This document shows positions 1-12,666 of a stretch of DNA of 64,000 nt, piece after piece. Location: assembly GCF_905147045.1 (NCBI RefSeq), contig NC_065916.1:896561-960560 (forward strand), read 5' to 3'. Position 1 is the stretch's first letter. Each line of letters starts with the position of its first letter. The translations under genes and the position numbers were made by a program. This stretch comes from Nymphalis io (Eukaryota > Arthropoda > Insecta > Lepidoptera > Nymphalidae). The notes under the pieces were generated by a model. That model saw only the letters and a program-made list of their open reading frames with translations. It ran no database searches and was not told the DNA's origin.

Positions 1-976
1 GATTCTAGTATTCGTACACTCTCGCAAGGAGACCGGCAAGACGGCGCGTGCTATACGAGACATGTGCTTGGAAAAGGACACACTCGGACAGTTCCTTAGG
101 TAAGAATAAACCCCTATCCCCCATTTTATACTCCATACGGAACATCAAGTTCTTTATATCGTTGTTTAATAGCGAAATTACCAAAATATAATTTTTATTT
201 TATTTTATTTTATTTTATTTTATTTATATTTGGGAAACATACAGTGTGTTATTACATAGAATTAAGGAATTATTACTAAATCATAAACCAATAAAGTTTC
301 CACTTAAAAATAGTACAAATGTTAGAGTATGCATGTAAAAAAGACAACAGAAAGAGACAAAAATACAATGCAATCTACGAGTACAATCAAATCGACTAAT
401 TACAAAGTTAAAAAAAAAATCAAGAAGTTAAATTACATTACAAGAAGTTAAATTACAAGTATAATAATTAATTAAGGGTCTTTGACCCTTTAGATATAGC
501 ATTTTCCAACCGAAAGAGGAGTAAAGGCAAATAACAACTCGGACCTTGAATTAATTTTATGTTAAATATATACATTTAACATAAATGAAGAAATGTATGC
601 TTACTTAAATGGAAACATGAAAACAGCAAAAAATATTTGATTTTATTTTGAACGATATCGCAATATTGAATATAATTTAATTCTTAAACAGCTAAATATT
701 AATATCGAGGCCAGAAACGCTAATTTGCTAGTTGTTTTAATATATATATATATTTTCATTTCACAGGGAAGGTTCGGCCAGCGTGGAAGTCCTCAGGACT
801 GAAGCGGAACAGGTCAAGAATCCTGAGCTCAGGGAGCTGCTGCCGTACGGTTTCGCGATCCATCACGCCGGTATGAGTCGAGTGGACAGGACACTTGTTG
901 AGGATCTTTTCGCGGATAGGCACATACAGGTTATGCGTGTATTTATTTGTTAAGGTTTACCAATATATATATACAC

Positions 977-1035
<59 letters not shown>

Positions 1036-4000
1036 CACATTAAATTATATTATACGTAACAACACATTAAATTATACATAATAATAATAATATCCTGGGA
1101 CATTTTTCACACACGGCCATCTGATCCCAAATTAAGCTTGTATAAAGCTTGTGCTATGGAAACCAGACAACTGATATACTACATATACTACTTTTCTTTT
1201 TGTAAATACATACTTATATAGATAATTACACCCAGACTCAGGACAAACAGACATGGTCATGCACACAAATGTCTGTCCTGGTTGGGAATCGAACCCACAA
1301 CCTTCGGCGTGAAAGGCAAGTGTTCTACCAACCACGCCAACCGGCTCGTCAGATCATACATAAAAAAGTAGCGACAGCAAAATCATGTAACACTAAATAT
1401 AGATAAACTAAAACTTAATTATAACAATAGATATACATTATAATAATCTAATGGTGGTAGGGCTTTGTGCGAGCTCGTCTGGGTAGGTACCACCCACTCA
1501 TCAGATATTCTACCGCAAAACAGCGGTACTCGATATTGTTGTGTTTCGGTTTGAAGGGTGAGTGAGCCAGTGTAAGTAGAGGTACAAGGGATATAACATC
1601 TTAGTTCCCAAGGTTGAAGTTGGACAGTCGTGTATAAGCAGTAAAAAAATTTACTGCCAGTATATATTGGTGAATAACTTGAATACTGTTTTTCTCTAAT
1701 TGAATTTTGGAACTTTTGTCCTATGGTATGTCAGTCCCATTGTTCCTTTTACATTTTTATTTATTGTTATCTGATAAAAAACAAATAACATTCTTGCCGA
1801 TTCTTATAGAATGCTTTGGACCGTTCAAATACATTTATATATGTGAATACTTACTTTGCTAGAAAAATTATTAAACAAATTGCATGGAGATCCTTCTAAC
1901 TGGTGGCTTCCCACGATGTGTGATATAACGGACAGACGCGGACCAGTCCGCACCGACACTAGAAGCGCATAAAAGTCCGTACGCCGTGAGTCGGTAACTT
2001 CAAAGGTGCGGTGCGAGATTTGTCATATTTGAATGACAAAACAGATGCGAATCTCAAGACTGACAAAGACCGTTCGACGCGGTGCGTGGCTGTCCGTGGT
2101 TATTGGCCGTGCACGAATAATCTGCGAATCACGCAAGCGTGGGAAGCCACCTTTAGATCGGTTGTACTTCTAAATTAGGTTGGTGTACGATATTTGATGA
2201 TCGATGTCAATATGAAGTTGAATCGATTTAGAATTTAACGTTCAACTTTTTTCGTAAGAGGCAAAGGTTTTGCACCATAAAGCCATGTCTGCAATAATTT
2301 CCGCAGGTTCTGGTGTCGACGGCGACTCTGGCGTGGGGTGTGAACCTGCCGGCGCACACCGTCATCGTGAAGGGCACGCAGGTGTACAGCCCCGAGAAGG
2401 GCCGCTGGAGCGAGCTGGGCGCGCTCGACGTGCTGCAGATGTTGGGGCGTGCCGGCCGCCCGCAGTACGACACCAAGGGGGAGGGTGAGCGACCACAGCT
2501 GTTGTCTGCCAACACCGACCAGTACTGAGGCTCGCTTAAACGATGAGATTGCCAGTGTAATAACAAGCACAGGGGAATTAACATCTTGGTACCCATGATT
2601 GGTCATATATTGACGGTTTAATAAATGGCTAATATTTCTAACTGTTCTATTGTCTATGTGCGGTGGTGATCACACACCATCAGGTATCCCATTCGTCTTA
2701 CTGTAAAATGTTTGTACAAAATTATAGAAAAACTATATAAGATGCAATATAATTCATATATAAGATTTATAATAATAAAACACACACATTATATACATAC
2801 ATTAAATACTATTCTTTTTTTTAAATATCAATTATTTTCCAGGCATCCTGATCACGAACCACTCGGAGCTGCAGTACTACCTGTCGCTGCTGAACCAGCA
2901 GCTGCCGATAGAGTCGCAGCTGGTCGGCAAGCTGCCGGACGCGCTCAACGCGGAGATCGTGCTCGGCTCCGTGCAGAGCGTGCGCGACGCCGTCACGTGG
3001 CTCGGTGGGTTGTGGCTTGAGGACGTTCGATATTTGAAAACATTCCATTTACAGCGCTACATATTGCGCATGCGCAACAGTTGCAGCTTGTGTGCACTGC
3101 GTTCGATATTTGAAATTCTATGTTGTAACGCTTATTCTTAATATCAAGAAATATCATTTCGTTTACAAGGAAAATGGATATCTTACCACGTATATATGTA
3201 CGTTTGTCTTGTGTCAAATAATATGTGTCTTCTTCTTTCGAATGTCAAATCAATGATGACAGAAAGAGAGAAAAGAACGAAAGGTAAACTAAAATAAAAC
3301 ATTTTGTAAGCAAAGTACTAACGTCTATGAAGTATGGTGATAAACAGCGATTTTCTAATAGGTCTACTATGTACTAGGTTGTCTGTGAGAGATCGCTTTA
3401 AGCGATAAAACCGCGTTTGCGCGCCATTTGTTGTCCAATTGTTTCCTATTACACTTAAGTTATTTATATGTTATGCAATAAGTATTAAATAAATATTCTT
3501 TTATGCACAACGGATAGTTCTCTGTGTGATTAATATGTATTCCAATACTATTTAATTTATAAACTTTTATATATATATAGCCGAGATGGCCCTGTGGTAA
3601 GAACGCGTGAATCTTAACCGATGATCGCTGGTTCAAACCCGGGCAAGCACCACTGAATTTTCATGTGCTTAATTTGTGATTATAATTCGTCTCGTGCTTT
3701 ACGGTGAAGGAAAACATCGTGAGGGAACCTGCGTGTGTCTAATTTCACTGAAATTCTGCCACATGTGAATTCCACCAACCCGCATTGGAGCAGCGCGGTG
3801 GAATAAGCTCCAAAAAAACCTTCTCAAAAAGAGGAGAGGAGGCCTTTAGCCCAGCAGTGGGACATTCACAGGCTGTTACGGAATATATATACCGCTTTAT
3901 TTGTATGACTTTACTTATTTACCTATTTTTTTCATCTGTTTGTCTTGCCGTCGGAATGAGCCGTAAAATCGAATTTTCTCAGGTTACACGTATCTGTACA

Positions 4001-7000
4001 TAAGGATGCTGCGACAGCCGGCTCTCTACGGTATATCGCCTGAGAAGTTACAAGAGGATTCGCTGTTGGAACTCCATCGAGCTGATCTAATCCACACGGC
4101 GGCATGCTTGCTCGATAAGTTAGTATATATTTATTTATGGTAATCTGTGCGTCCGTTGCCGTAGCTTCGAAACGATGGACCGATTTTGATGCGTTTTTGT
4201 CTGTTTGAAACCTGATGCTATCGCGATGGTTTTTACCTATAAATTATGAAGATCTATTCACGCCTTTGAAGATTATCAGCTCACTTCCAACTTGATAAAA
4301 GAATATAACTAACTTTCACAGGTCCGATCTCGCGACAATAATATAAATAGAAAAATTATGATGTGGCCGTACTCGCCCAGTCGTGTTACTATGACGTAAT
4401 CTGCGCAAAGTGAAATCAATAAAAATAGAAAACCAAATCATACAAATTGTTTTAAATAACTCACTCAATTACTTTTAAAAGTCCAAATGACACATTTGAA
4501 CAGATTCAACAAATCACAAGTCCCAGTAAGAGTCTGTTAATGTCCCACTGTTGGGCTAAGGCCTCCTCTCATTTTTGAGGAGAAGGTTTGGAGCTTACTC
4601 CACCACGCTGCTCCAATGCGGGTTGGTAGAATACTCATGTGGCATAATTTCAACGAAATTAGACACATGTAGGTTTCCTCGCGATGTTTACCTTCACAGT
4701 CGAGCACGAGATGAATTATAATCACAAATTTAAGCGCATGAAAATTCAGTGGTGCTTGCCCGGGTTTGAGCCCACGATCATCGGTTAAGATACACGCGTT
4801 CTAACCACTTGGCCAAATCACAAGTCCCACCAATAATGAATTAATTACTTTACCTTTCTATCCAACAAAATGTCGGTTTTAATTTAGCGTAGCATCTTGT
4901 TGTTTTTAACAACGCTTTTGTATACATAATAATAATAATGAATGCTTATCTACAGACAAGTATCCCTAGTGTTATTTACAAGCTTAAGAACTATGTTAGT
5001 AGATATATTAACGATCATTTAGCATAATAATGTCCTCCAGACCGATTTCGGCCACGGCGGCCAATCTCAAGAGAGATTAGCCAACTGCGCAGGAGATACT
5101 ATAGTGCACGAGTGTGTGCGCAAACACAGGTGCACTCTATTCCCTAACTCTCATAATCCGATGGGACGGCAATCCGACACGATCGGAATGAGTTCAGGCG
5201 CAGGACCAAAGGCTTTACGTGCTTTCCGAGGCTCGGGAATGTACACACTTCCAACTTCCACACTCCGAGCTGCTACTGAGAATTTTCTGACAGAAAAACC
5301 CAATAACTTTTTATTGGCCCGACCTGGGAATTGAACCCAGGACCTCCGGGTCTGCGGCCTTATATCAAGCCACTAGACCAACGAGGCAGTCATTTTCATT
5401 TAGCATACATAGGGGGTCTAAAACAATGAGTGGATACATGAAATTTCCCCCAATGTACAACAAATGGCTTATCCAATTTTTAGCATCAATATATTCAGGA
5501 TACTGTTAGAAACTGCGCGCATCCCAGCCATTATAAACGCTGCTCTCTTTCTAATGGCATTACGATAATAATAATAATAAATATCCTGGGACATTATTCA
5601 CACACGTCCATCTGATCCCAAATTAAGCAGAGCTCGTACTATGGAAACCAGACAACTGATATACTACATATACTATTTTTCTTTTGTAAATACATACTTA
5701 TATAGATAATTACATCCGGACTCAGGACAAACAGACATGTCCATGCACACAAATGTCTGTCCTGGGTGGCAATCGAACCCACAACCATCGGCGTGAAAGG
5801 CAAGTATCTACCAATCACGCCAACCGGCTCGTCTATATAATAATATATGTTATCAATTTCAGAGCGGGTCTCATCAAATACGAAAGGAAATCCGGTCACT
5901 TCCAGGCCACAGAACTCGGTCGGATCGCGTCCCACTTCTATTGCACATACGAAACAATGCAGAGTTACAACCAGCTGCTGAAGCCTACTCTGGCTGAAAT
6001 CGAGCTGTTCAGGGTGTTTTCGCTTTCCGCCGAGTTCAAGCATATCGCTGTGAGGGATGAAGAGAAGCTGGAACTGCACAAGCTTATGGAGAGGGTGTGA
6101 TTTGAATTACATATTTATTTATTGTAACGTATGTATTTTAACTTGGTGGTAGGACTTTGTGCAAGCTCACCTGGGTAGGTACCACCCTCTCGTCACATAC
6201 TTCACCGTCAAACAACAATAATAAGCATTGTTGTTTGACGGGCGAGTGAGTGTAACAGGCACAAAGGACATAACGTTTTAGTTCCCAGGGTCAGTGGCAC
6301 ATTGACAATGTAAGGAATGGGTAATATTTCTTACAGTGCCAATATCTATCTGTGGTGGTGATCACTTACCATCAAGTGTCCCATTTGCCCGTCCGCCTAT
6401 AAAAATATATATATAAAATTGATGCTTTTGGACCGTTTTTGAAAATATTGAGGTATTTTCACTGATCTAAATCTGAAGAGTCTAAAGCGAGCTTCTAACT
6501 TTGTTTAATGTCACCAGGTACCAATACCGATTAAGGAGAGCATCGAGGAGCCGTCAGCCAAGATCAACGTTCTGCTGCAAGCGTACATTTCACAGCTGAA
6601 GCTGGAGGGCTTCGCGCTGATGGCGGACATGGTGTACGTGACGCAGTCCGCCGCCAGGCTCTTGCGGGCTCTCTACGAAATTGTGCTACACAGAGGTACT
6701 ACCCCACACGTCTTTATTCAAGCAGGCTCTTATAAGCGATTGTGATATGTTTATATTAAACTAGCTTTCGTCCGCAGTTTTGTCCGTGTTTGAGTGAGGG
6801 GGGGGGGGGGGGTGTTGTAAAGTTGCCGATATGTTAAGCTATATATTTTCTAAATATCGTCCAAATCCGTCTAAACGTTTTTTAGTAACAAACATCCAAA
6901 CTGTCACATTTACAAAATGAGTTGCAGTTAAAGCTAACGCTATACATCGAGAACATTCTAAAACCTTCGTTATTAAAACCTAACTTTAGAAGTTAAATTA

Positions 7001-10000
7001 ATAAATCTAACTGGAGTTCATAACAAGAAGTGTATTTAAGACTGGAGTTTTTGGCTTAAATGGTCCACGAGATGTATTTATTTATTGAGAACCTAAACAG
7101 AAGTTAAATTATAATAATAATTATGTATAATTATTTACTGGTGGTAGGGCTTTGTGCAAGCTCGTCTGGGTAGATACCACCCACTCATCAGATATTCTAC
7201 CGCAAAACAGCAGTACTTGGTATTGTTGTGTTCCGGTGTGAAGGGTGAGTGAGCCAGTGTAATTACAGGCACAAGGGACATAAAATCTTAATTTGGTTGG
7301 TGGCGCATTGGCTATGGAAGCGATGGTTGACATTTCTTACAATGCCAAAGTCTATGGGCGTTGGTGACCACTTACCATCAGGTGGCCCATATGCTCGTCC
7401 GCCTTCCTATTCTATAAAATAATAATAATACATAATATAGAAAAAATTAATTGTATGTCTGATTATGGAACATATTGATATGTCATGGAAAAAGAAAAAA
7501 TAGTTTGCTGCGTTCATATATTGGGTATTGGACAATTGTTACAATAAAAAAAAAAAAAAAATAAGGAGAGTTACAAATTAAATTGTTGTTGAATTTTGTT
7601 AACAAGTGTTAATTTCATTTTCATGAATAGAGAATTTTATCACAGGTTGGGCCCAGCTGGTGGACAAAACGTTAGCCCTGTGTAAGATGGTGGACCGCCG
7701 GATGTGGCAATCCATGTCGCCGCTCCGACAGTTCAGGAAGATGCCGGAAGAAGTGAGTTTTATGATTTTTATTTTTTATATATTTATAAGTTGTTAAGTA
7801 ATTTTAGTTTTTTATTTATTAAGTTATTGGACTGGCTGATGGCTCCCTGATGGTAAGTGGTCACCAACGCCCTTAATGCTTCAATATCTACATTGAATAT
7901 GAAATTTAGATATTGAATCATTAAGAAATATTAAACATATTTGTTATTTATTCTTACAATACCAATGTCTATGAGCGTTGGTGACCACTTACCACCAGGT
8001 GGCCCATATGCTCGTCTGCCTTCCTATTCTATAAAAAAAAAAAATAAAGAATCCTTAATTCGTCCATCATAGCATTCATAAAAAACTGAAGTAAAGATAA
8101 ACAAACCTTATAATTACGTATATATATACGTAATTATACAATTAAATGTGTAAACTTAGTAAAACTAAGTAAATCATTGAATTTAATTAATTATTGTTAA
8201 TTTTAAAACAATTTTTATTTTATATACCTGTCATTTCATACGTATATAAATATAATTATTTTAATGTACAATTGGTGTTATCTCAAAATATATTTGCGTG
8301 TCTATCGAAAGCGAGCGGGCGAAATGTATTAGATACATATAAAGAATTGACGAGCCGGTTGGCGTGGTTGGTGGATGCTTGCCTTTCACGCCGAAGGTTG
8401 TGGGTTCGATTCCCACCCAGGACAGATATTTGTGTGCATGAACATGTATGTTTGTCCTGAGTCTGGGTGTAATTATCTATATAAGTATGTATTTACAAAA
8501 AGAAAAATAGTTTATGTAGTATATCAGTTGTCTGGTTTCCATAGCACGAGCTCTGCACGAGCTTAATTTGGAATCAGATGGCCGTGTGTGAAAAATGTCG
8601 CAGGATATTATTATTAAAGAAATCATAACATCTGTAAAATTACATTTCATGCAAATTAATGATTATTATTATTATTATTATATATTACTTATATATAATA
8701 ATAATTTTACTTCCTAAATTCCAGGAATCTATGTATAAAAATATATTGATAAATTATCTAATGTCCATACAAGATCAAAGTTGTTTATTTTATTTTTACT
8801 CCCATTTCCTGGTTATAGAATCGTCCGAACGAACCGGATATGTCTAAAACTGAGAACACTAATCGACTATATACAATCATATATATGTATGTATGTATAT
8901 ATATGTTTGTGCTGGTCGGTTGTCAGACGTCAAGTTGTGAAAATGTAAGATGGGTATTTTATTAAAAAGCGGAGATGGCCCAGTGGTAAGAACGCGTGAA
9001 TCTTAACCGATGATCGTGGGTTCAAACCCGGGCAAGCACCAATGAATTTTCATGTGCTTAATTTGTAATTATAATTCATCTCGTGATTTACGGTGAAGGA
9101 AAACATCGTGAGGAAACCTGTATGTGTTTAATTTCACTGAAATTCTGCCACCAACTCGCACTGGAGCGGCGTGGCGACATATATATATTTACTAATAAAA
9201 TGTATGTAATAACTTACTTTCAGGTTATAAAGAAACTTGAGAAGAAAAATTTCCCATGGGAGAAATTGTATGAACTCGGTCCGAATGAAATCGGCGAGCT
9301 CGTTAGGGCACCGAAACTCGGCAAGATGATACACAAATACGTTCACCAGTTCCCGAAGCTCGAGCTGAGCACACACATACAGCCGGTCACGCGGTCCACG
9401 CTTAGAGTCGAGCTCACCATCACGCCGGACTTCCAGTGGGACGAGAAGGTATCACTTATTTAATTCGTACTAAAAATTTGCTGCAATTAAAAAATTAAAA
9501 AAAAATACAAATACGTAAATTAAAAAAAATATTATTTTACGCGTACAAGATAGAATGTGCAGCTAATATATATAACGGGGTGGTATTGATCACGTGGGGC
9601 AATTCGTTGTCGGTGCCGTTATCAGACATGTTGGAGGCGCAAAGTTAAAGTTCAGCCTCGTACAACTGTTGTTTATTTGTTCGCTTACAATCGATAATCA
9701 CAAAATAACAATTAACCGCGCCGATTAAAGTGGTCGGAAACGCAGCAAGTTCGATACAAGAAGACGACCGTTCGCTCCGAAGTCCCTCTCCCAAGTCCCC
9801 TGCACGAGAGCGTTCAGCAAACCCCAAGTGTCCGATGTCAAACCATTAACAACTCATTAATCATTAACTGTCAAGTGGCCACTCTGAATTCCTGTATCGT
9901 CCTTACACAAGCGTACTACTCGACGTTTCCTGGAACCGCGTATAGACGGCGTTGTACTTAAATTATGGCGTCTTATCTTTGATTCTGCGATATATATATA

Positions 10001-12635
10001 TAATTCGTAACAGCCCGTGAATGTCCCACTGCTGGGCTAAAGGCCTCCTGTCCTCTTTTTGAGGAGAATATATATATATTTTTTTTTTTTATAGAATAGG
10101 AAGGCGGACGAGCATATGGGCCACCTGATGGTAAGTGGTCACCAACGCTCTTAGACATTAGCATTGTAAGAAATGTCAACCATCGCTTACATATCCAATG
10201 CGCCACCAACCTTGGGAACTAAGATTTTATGTCCCTTGTGCCTGTAATTACACTGGCTCACTCACCCTTCAAACCGGAACACAACAATATCAAGTATTGC
10301 TGTTTTGCGGTAGAATATCAATATATATATATATATATATATAATATATTCATATAATTTTCAGTGACAAATTCTGATCAATGAAATAAGTCCCATATCG
10401 TTCTTAAGTGGGGAAGACATTTTCTCATCAGTGGGACAATACATTAATCGATTCTTATTACTATGAAAACAGATACATGGGCAGTCGGAAGCGTTCTGGA
10501 TCCTTGTCGAGGATGTTGACTCGGAGGTGATCCTGCACCACGAGTACTTCCTGCTGAAGCAGAAGTACTGCCGCGACGAGCACCACGTCAAGCTGTTCGT
10601 GCCAGTGTTCGAGCCGCTCCCCCCACAATACTTTTTAAGAGTGGTATCTGATAGGTGAGAGCAATCATTGTATTCGTTTGCTTGTAAACGTCACACTGGT
10701 TACCAAAGACCATCTTTCCTTTTAAGAAGTGTTGCATCTTATTCCACCACGTTGCTCCAGTACGGGATGCTGGATCTGCTTGACAGATTTTTATCTGACA
10801 CTGCATGTTGAATTCTTACGATGTTTTCCTTTAACATCGAGAACGAGATGAATTAAACCGTGTTGTGCAGAATATTTCAAACCGCCCAAACTTTAAGCGT
10901 ACTATATAATATGCATAACATTATACAATAGTTTTTTCTTATTATATCATAAATAGAGGCAAATTGAACACCTGATGGTAAGTAGCCACCAACTTGTGGG
11001 TATATAATAACAATCATCCCTTATACCGCTAATGCGCCACCGACCTTACGAACTAAGATGGTATGCCCCTTGTGTCTGTGGCTGTCTTATCCAACCTTCC
11101 AACCGGAACTCAACAATACCACTATATTAAGCATTGCTGTTTTATGATAGAATATCTGATGTGTGGGTGGTACCTACCCAGATGGATCAAGTGAACATTA
11201 TATGTCATTCTCTATTAATCTTAATAAATTTTGTCAGGGTTTTTGTGAGTTGCAACACGGTCCTAATAAGTATATGAAAACTGTCCTATTTGCCCTGGTT
11301 ACGACCTTTTTTCTATTGTATTTGAATGTCACATTATTAAATCACTAATTCGATCCCCAGGTGGATAGCAGCCGAGACCCAGCTGCCGGTATCCTTCCGC
11401 CACCTGATCTTGCCAGAGAAGAACCTACCACCGACCGAACTGCTGGACCTGCAACCGTTGCCGATATCAGCGCTGAGGAACGCGAAATACGAAGAGATGT
11501 ACGCGGATACGTTTCCACAGTTCAATCCTGTGCAAACACAGGTAATATTGGTTTAAATTTATTACCGGTTGAAATAAAAATAAGAAAATGTACGTACATC
11601 GTATAACACGATATTTTTTTAACTCATAATTATGTGATAAATTATTTATGTAACTGTTATAGTATTTTTTAATTTGTTTGTATGTTATATGAAGGTGATT
11701 ATCGAAGTACATGTGCTGCTTAAACCTTAGTTTACACACACATACGCACGCACGTACACGCACGCACGCTCGTTTAATTTCGCCTTATCCTCATTGGCTG
11801 ACGATCGGCAAATCGTGGATTCTTTTACAATGAATAACTTTATGTACATATACAATTTGACATCAAAAACATCGTGAGGAAACCTGCATGTGTCTAATTT
11901 CACTGAAGTTCTACCACATGTGTATTCTACCAACCCACATTGGAGCAGCGTGGTGGAATAAGCTCCTCAAATAGGGAGAGGAGGCCTTAGCCCAGCAGTG
12001 GGACATTCACAGGCTGTAACAAGCGTAACTGAGTTTTCATGTGCTTAGTTCGTGCTGAACGTGTTAAATCGCGAGGCAACCTGCACGTGTCGGTTGAAAT
12101 TGACCCATAAGTGTATCAAACAACTCGCAGTGGTGGAATATCGTTTTGAGCGTGTTCCCAGGTGTTCAACGCGGTGTACAACTCGGACGACAACGTGTTC
12201 GTGGGCGCGCCGTCGGGCTCCGGCAAGTCGGTGATCGCGGAGCTGGCGCTGCTGCGGCTGCTCGCCACCAACGCGCAGGGCCGCGCCGTCTACCTGCTGC
12301 CCAAGGACGCGCTGGCCGACATCGTGTTCGCGGACTGGTACCACCGGTTCGGCACCAGGTTCAACCTCAAGGTGAGGCGGCTGAGATCGTTACGAGCTCG
12401 TAGGTAGTGAATTGGTTAAAAAAAAAAGATTACATGTAGTGTAATCGTTAAACAAAAGTAATCAAAAAAGTAAATCGAATGAGTGAAGTGCCCCAGCGCA
12501 ACCCTGCGCGCCCTCTTCAGAATCCAAGCTATTCTGTAATCGTGATTGATGATTACACTTTGTAATCGTTAATATGATTACATTTAACCCAAATCTGTCG
12601 GTAACTTATTACTTAACAATATCGTTTTCCACGAC

Positions 12636-12666
<31 letters not shown>

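Larger units (their letters stand above)
1..11541 (+). other. Brr2: Brr2 exons 1-11: end of N-terminal helicase cassette
   Basis: Exons at <1-99, 767-929, 2307-2484, 2843-3004, 3983-4118, 5863-6094, 6518-6695, 7646-7752, 9224-9448, 10473-10654 and 11361-11541, together 614 codons. The sequence enters at the RecA2 segment (VHSRKETGKTA), passes motif V and the arginine-finger motif VI in the 2307-2484 exon, then the winged helix, helical-bundle, helix-loop-helix and FN3/Ig-like parts of the Sec63 unit. Motif VI is canonical, as expected for the active unwinding cassette. The linker to the second cassette is FNPVQTQ at the end of exon 11. Confidence 0.95.

Noticed and set aside
2228..2606. Minus-strand open frames opposite the Brr2 exon at 2307
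   Set aside because: Antisense shadows of a conserved exon, with no splice or homology support.
8349..8440. tRNA-like sequences with A and B boxes in SINE heads
   Set aside because: Acceptor stems do not pair and the sequences continue into SINE bodies, so they are not tRNA genes. Only 58548-58629 folds correctly.
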